Part shown: piece by piece, positions 6,027-14,361 of the stretch
Layout: each line of letters begins with the position of its first letter
Position numbering within the stretch: position 1 is the stretch's first letter
NCBI GenBank assembly: GCA_020722685.1
Contig: DYKH01000094.1
Coordinates: 1 to 21,735, forward strand
Origin: Caldithrix sp.
GTDB lineage: Bacteria; KSB1; UBA2214; DYKH01
DNA length: 21,735 nt
Reading direction: 5' to 3'
Made by a program: the position numbers and the translations under genes
The notes under the pieces: model-generated
Told to the model about the DNA's origin: nothing
The model's database searches: none
Seen by the model: the letters and a program-made list of their open reading frames with translations, nothing else

Positions 6027-7573
6027 CACTCCCCTCGTTTGCCGTGGTCCCTTTACTCTCTGTCCTTTTGTTCATTGAGATCGCCTGGTCGCAAATATCG
6101 TTTCTAAACATGATGGAATACCAGAAAGGCAATTTGCCGAATACGGAGCCGAACGGTTTATCGACCTTGTATGATCAATTGTCAGTGACGTACAGGAAAA
6201 GCAGACTCAGCCTGAATTTTCGAGGTGAATTCTTCCGCTCCGATGATGCGGACAAGTCTTACCAACATTTGGCGCAGAGGCATTTAGAATGGGAGAATAA
6301 CCACCTTAAATTGCGACTTGGCAACTATTACACAACCTTAGGACGAGGGCTGCTGCTGCGAGCCTTCGAGCTGCCGAACGTCATCTACGAGCAGCGCCAG
6401 TTTCGCCGCCGCTATGCGTACTATCGTGATATGGATGGAGTGCTGTTGGAAGGCAGGTGGCAGCGGTTCGAGGCGGTCATTCTATACGGCGAGCCTTTGG
6501 ACAGCTCGTTTCCGCCAAAGCTGGAGAACCTGGAGCGACAACTCGGAACAGCACAAGGCGGGCAGATAACCGTCTGGCCGCTTTCCTGGTGGGGCCTGGG
6601 AAGCGCATTCTTACGCTTCCAATCTCACCAGAGAGGCGCGCAGGACTTGGTTTCCGTTTTTAGCCAGCTTTATCTGAATAAGGCCTTATCTCCATTCGAT
6701 TGGCATGACGTTTCCCTCAGCCTGTATGCGGAGCAGGCGCGCGAGAACTCTCAGGCGAATGACTTCTTTGCCGGCGACGCCGCACTTCCACATGCAACGT
6801 ATGTGGCGGTTAATTTGAGCCATCCGCGCATCGGCTTTAGCGCAGAGCATAAGGACTATCTCGATTTCCAAAATGACATCAATCTTCCGCCGGTACTGTT
6901 CAAAGAGCATGGTTACTATCTGCTGAATCGCTCGACGCATGAGCTTTTGGCGGATAATGAGAAGGGTTATCAATTCGAGCTCTTTGTGCGGCCGCTCCAA
7001 GAGGTGATGGTGCTCGGCAATGCCAGCTACGCCGAGAATGACTTGTCCTTTCGCACCTTTCAATTTGCAGAAAAGTTTGCCGAGCTGTCCATTCATTGGA
7101 GTGACTTGATTTCCAGCCGGACGTTTTATGACGTTGCCAAGGATGAGATCAAAGGTGAGCGGGCCAGGCATACGGGCGGCGTCAACTTGGAGTGGCAGTT
7201 TTGGCGGGACCTGAGCGTCGCGCTCGATTTCCAACAACAGGAGATTGAACGCAGCGACGGTCTTGGAAGAGCAAAAGTCTTCAAAAATACTTTTGCCGCT
7301 ATGACTGTTGCTCAATCGCCAAGCTTCTCTGTCTCCTATGCAATCGACCGTTCCACCGATTTGGAAGCCACCGACAATCCGAGGACCCCGTTTATTGTCG
7401 AACATAATCCGGTGTACTGGCAAAACTTTGTCGGCACATTCGAAATGGGAATGGCCAACCAGATTAGCCTTTTCATTGGCTCAAGACGCGGGGGAATCAG
7501 TTGTTTGTCAGGGACCTGCTATGAAGTGCTTCCCTTTAAGGGCTTTGAAATTCGCTGGATCAGCCGATTCTGA
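6023..7573 (+). CDS. Putative outer-membrane beta-barrel protein (DUF6029-like)
   Basis: The 516-residue product has a signal peptide (hydrophobic 8-22, likely cleaved after WSQ). The rest is dominated by alternating polar and aromatic strands with no transmembrane helix, ending in the aromatic RWISRF, which is typical of outer-membrane barrels whose last residue is Phe. A motif near residues 96-113 (LRLGNYYTTLGRGLLLRAF) and the following YYRDMDGVLLEG resemble the barrel proteins grouped as DUF6029 in Bacteroidota-type genomes; that family match is from memory. The only start that keeps the signal peptide is a TTG overlapping the TGA of the TlpA-like gene, with GGAGG (6007-6011) upstream, so translational coupling is likely. 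Its role may be a channel or receptor linked to the redox proteins, but the sequence does not show one. Confidence 0.7.
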   Translation: MTLPSFAVVPLLSVLLFIEIAWSQISFLNMMEYQKGNLPNTEPNGLSTLYDQLSVTYRKSRLSLNFRGEFFRSDDADKSYQHLAQRHLEWENNHLKLRLGNYYTTLGRGLLLRAFELPNVIYEQRQFRRRYAYYRDMDGVLLEGRWQRFEAVILYGEPLDSSFPPKLENLERQLGTAQGGQITVWPLSWWGLGSAFLRFQSHQRGAQDLVSVFSQLYLNKALSPFDWHDVSLSLYAEQARENSQANDFFAGDAALPHATYVAVNLSHPRIGFSAEHKDYLDFQNDINLPPVLFKEHGYYLLNRSTHELLADNEKGYQFELFVRPLQEVMVLGNASYAENDLSFRTFQFAEKFAELSIHWSDLISSRTFYDVAKDEIKGERARHTGGVNLEWQFWRDLSVALDFQQQEIERSDGLGRAKVFKNTFAAMTVAQSPSFSVSYAIDRSTDLEATDNPRTPFIVEHNPVYWQNFVGTFEMGMANQISLFIGSRRGGISCLSGTCYEVLPFKGFEIRWISRF

Positions 7574-7771
7574 CGATTTGAGAATTGGCGCCGGTCCAAA
7601 TGACGGGGCCTTTTCGCCACGTCGTATTATGTGATTGCCGAAACCTGCGGGAGGTTGTTGCTAAGGAGCAAGTCGGATTCAAGTGCTCCGTTCGTTCTTT
7701 TGGTAACCTCTCGCGGGTTGCGAACAACCACAGATTTTCGTATTTTTACACCCGCATTACTCATAAACATC

Positions 7772-7911
7772 GGCCACGAAGGCACAAGGTCTTGAAGAAA
7801 ACAAAACATAAGACGACTTTATTCTGAGAACTGAGTTTTCTTGAATTGATCTTCGACAGCTTCTTCCAATCTATAATAGATTAGGGCTTTGTGCCTTGGT
7901 GTCCTCGTGGC
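7772..7911. repeat. Imperfect inverted-repeat element upstream of ccsBA
   Basis: GGCCACGAAGGCACAAGG at 7772-7789 is mirrored imperfectly by CTTTGTGCCTTGG followed by TGTCCTCGTGGC at 7887-7911. Both arms share GCCACGA-G-CAC and GGCACAA blocks. The 'ccacgaaggcacaa ... ttgtgccttggtgtcctcgtgg' wording is like a very common family of short palindromic repeats in environmental bacterial genomes. The interior is AT-rich and carries a perfect TATAAT at 7872-7877. Together with flanking sequence it fills most of the 388-base gap 7574-7961, where I see no gene. Confidence 0.45.
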
Positions 7912-7961
7912 GAATGAATTATTCAGGTACAATACATCCAATATTGTTTTTGGAGGATAGG

Positions 7962-10900
7962 ATGAGGTTTATTTCGCGATTGTTTTTGTCTATGGAAGCC
8001 ATGTTGGTCATGCTCATTATCTTTGCTGTTTCCATCGCTGCAGCCACATTTATCGAGAACGATTTCGGCACTGAGACCGTCAAGGCAGTCATTTACAATG
8101 CCAAGTGGTTCGAGATTCTACTGGTGGTTTTAGCTGCCAATTTGATCGTCAATATCATTCGCCACAAGCTGTGGCGGCGTAGCAAATTGCTTTCATTTCT
8201 GTTTCATCTCGCCTTCCTTATCATTCTGTTAGGGGCCGGTGTTACCCGGTACGTCGGCTACGAAGGTCTCATGCATATTCGGGAAAACGGCACCAGCAAT
8301 ACGATTTTGTCCGAGAGGATTTATTTACAGGTCGCCGCAAAATACGCCGGAAAAGAGTACAGCTTTGAAAAGCCGCTGTTGCTGTCGGCGATTTCCAACA
8401 ATCATTTCGTCGAGAAAATAGCTGTTGGCGAGCAAACCATCGCCGTCCGCTACAAAGACTATCTCGTCAACGCGGATCAAGGATTGGTCGCTGATGACGG
8501 GGGTGTGCCGGTGCTGTCCATGATGGTCAGCGATCATGGGCAGAAGCAGGACGTTATTATGCAAAGCACCGATGTCCTGCAAACAGCCTCGGGGCCGATT
8601 GCTTTCGATTACTCAGACCAGAGCCCGGTGCTCATACACATTAAAATGCGCGATGACAACCTCTACATCACTCCGGCTGTGGACCTGACGGAAATGGCCA
8701 TGTCCGACCGCAGCACCGCTACTCTCAAAGCGAATTTGGAGCACGAGTTCCTACCGATGACCCTTTACAGCGCCGGGGAGCTTAGTTTCGTCTTGCGGGA
8801 TTTTATGCCCAAAGGCGTCATCAAAGCTGTTCCCAATCAGACCAACCACGGCGGACGCGAGATGAACAATAACAGCCTCAATGCTCTGATTGTAGAAGTC
8901 TCTAACGGCGACCAATCCCGGGAGGTGAGCCTGTTCGGCGGTCGCGGCATGCAAGGCGAAGGCCGCACCCTCCGCTTGGGAGACATTGAAATGGACTTGC
9001 GATACGGCCCCAAGGAGGTTCCTCTTGCCTTCGCTCTAAAACTGGTCGATTTTCAGCTCGAACGCTATCCGGGCTCCAACAGTCCTTCTTCTTATGCCAG
9101 CGAAGTCGTGCTCCTTGATAAGAGCCGCAACCTCGAAGAGCCTTACCGCATTTATATGAACCACATTCTCAACTATCGTGGATTTCGCTTCTTTCAGTCC
9201 TCCTACGATCAGGACGAAAAAGGAACGGTGCTTTCGGTTTCGTATGACCCGGGCACAAGAATCACCTACGTAGGCTATCTCCTCTTGGCCTTGGGGTTAT
9301 TCATCAACTTTCTCAATCCCAAGAGTCGTTTTCGGACGCTGGGAAAGCTGATCGCCAAGGTTCAACAAGAACGACTTGCTGCGGTTTCAACAGGAATGTT
9401 CCTGGCCTTCGCGCTGGTCATGAGTCCGAGGCCCGGCGCGGCCATCACGCCGGAAGAGACCGTTGCGGTCGTCAAGGCTTTTGATTATGATCACGCCAGA
9501 AGATTCGGGCGGCTGCTGGTGCAGGACCAGCAGGGCCGCATCAAGCCCATCGACACCATGGCGCATGAAGTGCTGAACAAGGTTGCCCGCGCCGATGAGT
9601 TCCTCGGCCTACATCCCGATCAGGTCGCCATCGGCATGTTCATCGTCCCGGATTATTGGCAACGAATTCCCATGATTCGAGTACGAAGCAAAGAAATCAA
9701 AGAGCTGCTGGGAATCGATCCGCAGCAAGGATATGCAGCCTTTTTGGACTTTTTCGATCCGCATACCCATCAGTACAAACTTTCGATGCAGGTGGAGCAA
9801 GCGACGCGAAAGCGGCCTTCCATGCAGAACGAGTTCGACAAAGAGCTCATCAAGGTGGATGAGAAGCTGAACATTTGTTATATGGTTTACGTCGGCGAAC
9901 TTTATCGGATCATTCCCAAGCAGGACGACCCGAACCACACCTGGTATAGTTACACGTCCGCCGCTCATGAATTTCCCGCCCAGGAGACCGCCGCCATCGG
10001 CAACATAATGAATGGTTACATCCGCTCGGTCAATCAGGCGATCCGCGACGGCAATTGGAGCAATGCGGACAAGGCGCTGATCGACATCGAGAATTATCAG
10101 CAGACGCATGGGGCCAAAATTCTCATCAGTCCGGCCAAGCGGAACGCGGAAATGCTTTTCAATGACATCAAGGTTTTCCAGCGCCTCATGCCGGTGTATG
10201 CTTTAACGGGCTTTATTCTGCTACTTCTTTCTTTCGCCAAAATATTACGTCCAAAATTGGACCTTGCCCTCCCGACTAAACTTGCGATGGTGGTTCTGGT
10301 GGCAAGCTTTGTATTCCACACTGCCGGCTTGGCATTGCGCTGGTACGTTTCCGGTCATGCTCCCTGGAGCAACGGCTACGAGTCGATGATTTACATCGCC
10401 TGGGCGACGTTGCTGGCGGGCATCATTTTCTCGCGCCAATCACCGATGGCTTTAGCCGCTACTGGCATCCTTTCCGGCCTGATCCTCTTTGTCGCGCATC
10501 TGAGCTGGATGGACCCGCAGATTACCAACCTGGTGCCGGTGCTCAAGTCATATTGGCTCACCATCCACGTTTCCATGATCACCGCCAGCTACGGTTTCCT
10601 CGGTTTGGGTGCATTGCTGGCCTTAATAACCTTGGTTCTGTTCATCGTCAAACGGGAAAAGAACGTTCCTTCGGTCGTGTCATCCATCAAAGAACTCTCC
10701 CTCATCAACGAGATGACCTTAACTATTGGTTTGGTTTTGATCACCGTCGGCAACTTTCTCGGTGCCGTCTGGGCCAACGAAAGCTGGGGCCGCTACTGGG
10801 GCTGGGATCCCAAAGAAACCTGGGCGTTGGTCACCATTTTGGTGTACTCCGTCGTGGTACACCTCCGCTTGATTCCCAAACTGCAAAGCCTTTACATTTT

Positions 10901-11099
10901 TAATGTGGCGGCGCTGCTTGCCTTCAGCTCGGTGATCATGACCTACTTTGGCGTCAACTATTACCTCTCGGGCCTGCACTCTTACGCCAAAGGCGATCCG
11001 GTTCCAATTCCTACCTTTGTCTATTACACGGTGGCAACGATTGGTGCGGTGATCGCCCTATCCTACCGCAACCGTGATCTGAAATCAAAGGGAGATTGA
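7962..11099 (+). CDS. ccsBA: Fused cytochrome c synthase CcsBA (ResB-ResC type, system II)
   Basis: Exports haem and attaches it to CxxCH motifs of apocytochromes c on the outer face of the inner membrane. The 1045-residue protein is a fusion. The N-terminal ResB/CcsB half has membrane helices near 7-26, 45-62, 72-92 and 430-450 around a large periplasmic domain. A linker and second periplasmic region (about 485-740, beginning ITPEETVAVVKAFDYDHARRF) follow. The C-terminal CcsA half has multiple helices and the haem-binding WWD motif WGRYWGWDPKETW at 942-954, flanked by conserved His-containing segments (YVSGHAPWSNGYE, WLTIHVSM, VVVHLRL, GLHSYAKG). An upstream ATG at 7896 exists, but GGAGG at 7952-7956 is placed for the ATG at 7962. 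Single-chain fusions are known from Bacteroidota and epsilonproteobacteria. The TlpA-like gene upstream is a plausible partner. Confidence 0.93.
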   Translation: MRFISRLFLSMEAMLVMLIIFAVSIAAATFIENDFGTETVKAVIYNAKWFEILLVVLAANLIVNIIRHKLWRRSKLLSFLFHLAFLIILLGAGVTRYVGYEGLMHIRENGTSNTILSERIYLQVAAKYAGKEYSFEKPLLLSAISNNHFVEKIAVGEQTIAVRYKDYLVNADQGLVADDGGVPVLSMMVSDHGQKQDVIMQSTDVLQTASGPIAFDYSDQSPVLIHIKMRDDNLYITPAVDLTEMAMSDRSTATLKANLEHEFLPMTLYSAGELSFVLRDFMPKGVIKAVPNQTNHGGREMNNNSLNALIVEVSNGDQSREVSLFGGRGMQGEGRTLRLGDIEMDLRYGPKEVPLAFALKLVDFQLERYPGSNSPSSYASEVVLLDKSRNLEEPYRIYMNHILNYRGFRFFQSSYDQDEKGTVLSVSYDPGTRITYVGYLLLALGLFINFLNPKSRFRTLGKLIAKVQQERLAAVSTGMFLAFALVMSPRPGAAITPEETVAVVKAFDYDHARRFGRLLVQDQQGRIKPIDTMAHEVLNKVARADEFLGLHPDQVAIGMFIVPDYWQRIPMIRVRSKEIKELLGIDPQQGYAAFLDFFDPHTHQYKLSMQVEQATRKRPSMQNEFDKELIKVDEKLNICYMVYVGELYRIIPKQDDPNHTWYSYTSAAHEFPAQETAAIGNIMNGYIRSVNQAIRDGNWSNADKALIDIENYQQTHGAKILISPAKRNAEMLFNDIKVFQRLMPVYALTGFILLLLSFAKILRPKLDLALPTKLAMVVLVASFVFHTAGLALRWYVSGHAPWSNGYESMIYIAWATLLAGIIFSRQSPMALAATGILSGLILFVAHLSWMDPQITNLVPVLKSYWLTIHVSMITASYGFLGLGALLALITLVLFIVKREKNVPSVVSSIKELSLINEMTLTIGLVLITVGNFLGAVWANESWGRYWGWDPKETWALVTILVYSVVVHLRLIPKLQSLYIFNVAALLAFSSVIMTYFGVNYYLSGLHSYAKGDPVPIPTFVYYTVATIGAVIALSYRNRDLKSKGD

Positions 11100-11228
11100 T
11101 CACAGCGCAGACTCTTCAAGAGGCCTTTCATATAGTTTGTATGTTTTCTGGGAGACTTGGCGTTCCTCATAGATTTGTAGGTGAGCTAACGATTCAAAGT
11201 ATAACTATCCATTTCGGGTTGAAAAGAC

Positions 11229-12317
11229 ATGATAAAGTTTATGACATTCTTCCTTGTTGGAGCCTTAGGCTTGGCTTTCAGCAGCTTTCTTTTGTTCAAA
11301 GATGGCCTGAGTCAGACGCCACCTATTTCTGCTGCCGAGGTGCCGGCGATACCTCGGGAAAAGCACCTGCAAAACATCCGCATGCTGACCTTTGAGGGCG
11401 AAAACGCCGAGGCGTATTTCAGCTTTGACGAGCAAAAGCTGAGTTTTCAATCGACGCATGGGACTCTACAATGCGATCAAATATTTACCATGAATCTCGA
11501 TGGATCGGGCGTGCGGATGGTCAGCACCGGCAAGGGCCGAACGACTTGCTCCTATTTCTTCCCGGACGGGAAAAGGCTAATTTACGCCTCCACGCATGCA
11601 GCCGGACCGGATTGCCCGCCCATGCCGGATTATTCCAAAGGGTACGTCTGGAAAGTCTACCACAGCTACGATCTTTACGTCGCCAATACTGATGGCTCCA
11701 ATCTCCAGCCCTTTCTCGCTGCCCCAGGCTATGACGCCGAGGCGACCATTTCGCCCAAGGGCGACCGGATTGTCTTTACTTCACAGCGCAGCGGAGACTT
11801 GGATATTTATACGGTGAATTTGGATGGCAGCGATCTCAGGCAAGTGACGGATGAATTGGGCTATGATGGCGGGCCGTTCTTCTCCTGGGATGGCAGCAAA
11901 ATCGTCTACCGCTCATACCATCCAAAAACTGAGGAGCAGATTCAACGCTACCGAGACTTGTTGGCCGATGAGCTGATCGAGCCGTCCGCTTTTCAAATCA
12001 TGGTGATGAATGCCGACGGCAGCAACAAGCGGCAAATCACCCACAATGAATTTGCCAATTTCGCCCCTTTTTATTTCCCCGATAACCAGCATATTATATT
12101 TTGCTCAAACATGGGCAGCGCCGGTCCCCGCAGCCGTGATTTTAACCTGTGGATGATCAATGAGGACGGAACCGGTTTGGAGCAGATCACTTACTTTGAT
12201 GGATTCGACGGTTTCCCCTTGTTTACCCGCGACGGCAAGAAATTGGTCTTTGCTTCTAATAGGATGCAGAGGAAAGAAGGGGACACCAATATCTTTCTTG
12301 CGGACTGGATGCCGTAG
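11229..12317 (+). CDS. Secreted TolB-like beta-propeller (PD40 repeats)
   Basis: The 362-residue protein has an N-terminal hydrophobic signal segment (6-24) and then about six propeller blades of the PD40 type. Each pairs an F.pDG..i.F.S strand motif with an 'NLDGS..rq.T' motif, for example SPKGDRIVFTSQRSGDLDIY then NLDGSDLRQVT, and FPDNQHIIFCSNMG then NEDGTGLEQIT. TolB-type propellers bind partner proteins in the periplasm or, in FCB bacteria, act as general secreted scaffolds. No Pal/TolA genes are adjacent, so this is not assigned as the TolB of the Tol-Pal system. It starts 129 bases after ccsBA on the same strand behind a weak ribosome site. It may be an independent unit. Confidence 0.8.
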   Translation: MIKFMTFFLVGALGLAFSSFLLFKDGLSQTPPISAAEVPAIPREKHLQNIRMLTFEGENAEAYFSFDEQKLSFQSTHGTLQCDQIFTMNLDGSGVRMVSTGKGRTTCSYFFPDGKRLIYASTHAAGPDCPPMPDYSKGYVWKVYHSYDLYVANTDGSNLQPFLAAPGYDAEATISPKGDRIVFTSQRSGDLDIYTVNLDGSDLRQVTDELGYDGGPFFSWDGSKIVYRSYHPKTEEQIQRYRDLLADELIEPSAFQIMVMNADGSNKRQITHNEFANFAPFYFPDNQHIIFCSNMGSAGPRSRDFNLWMINEDGTGLEQITYFDGFDGFPLFTRDGKKLVFASNRMQRKEGDTNIFLADWMP

Positions 12318-12463
12318 AATTGCCGGCTTTTCAATCGAGGGAGTGGCACCGGTAGCATGCCGTGACAGCGTCAATAGGCCGCCCGGAAGGATGAATCAGC
12401 CGACGATTTGATATCTGGCGGCGCTATGAGCTTTCCAATTCGACCAACCAGTCTTTGGCGCCG

Positions 12464-13108
12464 CTATTCCTGCACCACTTCGGCTCTTTCGATCCTGCCC
12501 AAGACTCTTCCGCCTTCGGAGAGATAGACGCGGACGTGCGCGTCGCGATCCCTCACGATGACATCCCCCCTGACCACCGAATCTTCCGTGATTCTTATTT
12601 CTATTGGGCGACGACGACCATGCGAGCGACCCCGACTTCTTTTGACGACAATATCGCCGCTAACGATGCTTTCGTCTTGGAGCGTGATGTCTCCGGTGTA
12701 GGTGGTCACGTCCTCTCCAACGCGGGTGTTATGAAGATCGATATCGCCGTTGACCGTCTGCACATCGCCCGCCACTTTGACGCCCGGTTTACACGTGATG
12801 TGGCCATTGACCGATTGGATATCCCCACGCACGTACACGTCAGAGTCGACGTAGATTTTGCCGTTCACTGTTTGTAGGTCGCCGACGCGGGAGTCTTGCC
12901 CCACTTCAATACGCCCATTGACAGTGCGGCTAGCCCCACGAACCTGACAATCGTAGCCGATAATGACGTTGCCGTTGATGGTATTCAGCGACCCCCTTCT
13001 GCTTTCGCCGTCCTGCACGTAGATGGTTCTATTAATCCCAAAATCTCCGGCAACGGCGCAGGCAGCGGAAATCAAGATGACCGGGATATTCGATATGGCA
13101 AGCTTCAT
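12464..13108 (-). CDS. Exported beta-helix protein with 18-19-residue 'VNG' repeats (bactofilin-like/polymer-forming)
   Basis: The 214-residue product has a short signal peptide (hydrophobic 8-20, AVAGDFG cleavage region). A regular [T/S][V/I]NG motif then recurs at residues 43, 62, 80, 99 and 118, with a degenerate TYTGD at 136; the steps are 18-19 residues. Between them are V.G or VRGD turns. This is what a parallel beta-helix with one coil per repeat looks like, as in bactofilins and polymer-forming surface proteins, but with a signal peptide, unlike cytoplasmic bactofilins. An Arg-rich insert (RSRGRSHGRRR, 157-167) precedes two more GDVIV-type coils. AGGAGA lies eight bases before the ATG. 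The role, possibly envelope structure, is inferred only from the fold. Confidence 0.75.
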   Translation of the reverse strand: MKLAISNIPVILISAACAVAGDFGINRTIYVQDGESRRGSLNTINGNVIIGYDCQVRGASRTVNGRIEVGQDSRVGDLQTVNGKIYVDSDVYVRGDIQSVNGHITCKPGVKVAGDVQTVNGDIDLHNTRVGEDVTTYTGDITLQDESIVSGDIVVKRSRGRSHGRRRPIEIRITEDSVVRGDVIVRDRDAHVRVYLSEGGRVLGRIERAEVVQE

Positions 13109-13719
13109 AGGTACTGTCTCCTGCTATGGTGGATGAAATCTTTAGCAATGAAATGCAAGACGATCGGTCACGATACTTGCATTATCTGGTTGAGGAGATA
13201 GCAAGATATGCTGCGCGTTCAAACGAAAAAGTTGTATTTTGGTTACAGAAAAGTTTGCTTGTTATGGAAGGGCATTTGGGCTTGGCGGTGGGCAAAAGGC
13301 AGGAGTCGTCTTAGGAGGTCGATTTCATGCAATCTGTCTGTTTGCGGTGAAACATCTGTTCGGTTGGATAACTTTGCAGTAATGCCCCGCAAGAACGATC
13401 GCTTCAGCAAGATTTCATGACCGCTAAGAAACGCGAAGGTGCGCTAATTTCGAGCAGGTCGATGCCGCAACCCAAACTCAAAATGATTAGAGTCAGGATG
13501 ATTTTGTCCTGAGTCATTTTGACTTAAATCTGTGCTGTTGTGCAAGCTGCTGCCAAGTAAAACCATATCAGCGTTTAATGGCGTCGATGTGCGATTGAAA
13601 GCTCTGGCTTTGGCAAATCGTCGCGTTATGCTTCAGGACGAAGTAGAATTGTGCGCATCGTAGAGCGATACTGCGCGCAGCAGAGATTTTGCTTCTGCCG
13701 AAACTGTTCCCCTCAATTG
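13109..13719. other. Gene-free stretch between beta-helix gene and response regulator
   Basis: No ORF here has both a credible ribosome site and protein-like composition. A 62-codon plus-strand ORF at 13126-13314 lacks a Shine-Dalgarno site. The stretch should hold the promoter of the minus-strand beta-helix gene near its left end. It also contains the palindromic repeat at 13478-13522 and a self-complementary CTGCGCGCAG near 13672. I see no clear RNA gene. Confidence 0.5.
13478..13522. repeat. REP-like palindromic hairpin
   Basis: TCAAAATGA (13478-13486) pairs with TCATTTTGA (13514-13522), and TCAGGA (13493-13498) pairs with TCCTGA (13507-13512). An 8-base loop closes the hairpin, and a small asymmetric internal loop separates the two stems. 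It lies in a gene-free region 3' of the response regulator (minus strand), so it could also end that transcript. The wording (AAAATGATTAGAGTCAGGA) is that of a short interspersed palindrome; copy number cannot be seen here. Confidence 0.55.
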
Positions 13720-14361
13720 TCAGGTTTCCTCTGCTACTTTTTCGACTTGCTTCTGGCGTTTCCACTCTTCAATATCTGGTTTGGCATACTTCACATAGCA
13801 TTCCGGACAAATGCTATGGCTAAACACGACTTCGGAATTGGTAGTGACGTAATCTTCCACCTGATGCCAGTAATTCTTGTCATCCCGCACCTTCTTACAA
13901 TATGCGCAAATGGGTAACAGACCTTGAAGATGCTTGACATGATTGAGAGCTTCTTGCAATGCTGCTATTTTCATCGACAGATCCATTTCAAGTCTGATAA
14001 TTCTAATGCCGGCTCTAATTCTGCTTTTCAATTCTTCCTGATTGAATGGCTTGTTGATATAATCATCGGCTCCCGCTTCCAGAGCGGTAACGATATCCTC
14101 CTTTCGATCCTTGCTGGTCAACATAATGATGTAGATGTAACTGCGCTCCCACCGCTCTCTGACCTTTCGGCAAACACTCACCCCGTCCATTCCCGGCATT
14201 TCCCAATCGAGTATGGCAATGCGTGGAGCCCCATCCTGACTGAGTAGATTACACGCTTCCAAGCCATTCTCAGTGGCAATAACCTCATATCCCCACTTTT
14301 GTAGTAGCTTGCAAAGAACACGTTGGGAGATTGATTCATCTTCTGCAATTAGAATTTTCAT
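13720..14361 (-). CDS. Response regulator: receiver domain plus coiled coil and Cys-rich C-terminal domain
   Basis: A two-component receiver protein of 213 residues. The receiver domain (1-122) has the acidic pair Glu7/Asp8, phosphoacceptor Asp52 in AILDWEMPGMDG, Thr82 and Lys104 in YINKPF, so it should be phosphorylatable. A helix (about 120-147) links to a small domain with CAYC (Cys152, Cys155), the aromatic stretch NYWHQVEDYV, and SHSICPEC (His182, Cys185, Cys188), which looks like a zinc-ribbon or haem/metal site. This tail is found after receiver or PAS domains in environmental bacteria; its function is unknown to me. No DNA-binding or GGDEF domain follows. AGGAG lies eight bases before the ATG. 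No histidine kinase is adjacent, so it is an orphan regulator. Confidence 0.9.
   Translation of the reverse strand: MKILIAEDESISQRVLCKLLQKWGYEVIATENGLEACNLLSQDGAPRIAILDWEMPGMDGVSVCRKVRERWERSYIYIIMLTSKDRKEDIVTALEAGADDYINKPFNQEELKSRIRAGIRIIRLEMDLSMKIAALQEALNHVKHLQGLLPICAYCKKVRDDKNYWHQVEDYVTTNSEVVFSHSICPECYVKYAKPDIEEWKRQKQVEKVAEET

Noticed and set aside
7846..7877. TTGATC ... TATAAT as a sigma-70 promoter for ccsBA
   Set aside because: The -10 is perfect but the nearest -35-like hexamer is 20 bases away, too far for confidence, so it is mentioned only with the repeat.
9609..10109. 166-codon minus-strand ORF
   Set aside because: It is a shadow inside the CcsBA periplasmic region, without a ribosome site or recognisable motifs.
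13126..13314. 62-codon plus-strand ORF
   Set aside because: It overlaps the 5' region of the minus-strand beta-helix gene, and its upstream bases are the antisense of that gene's ribosome site rather than a site of its own.
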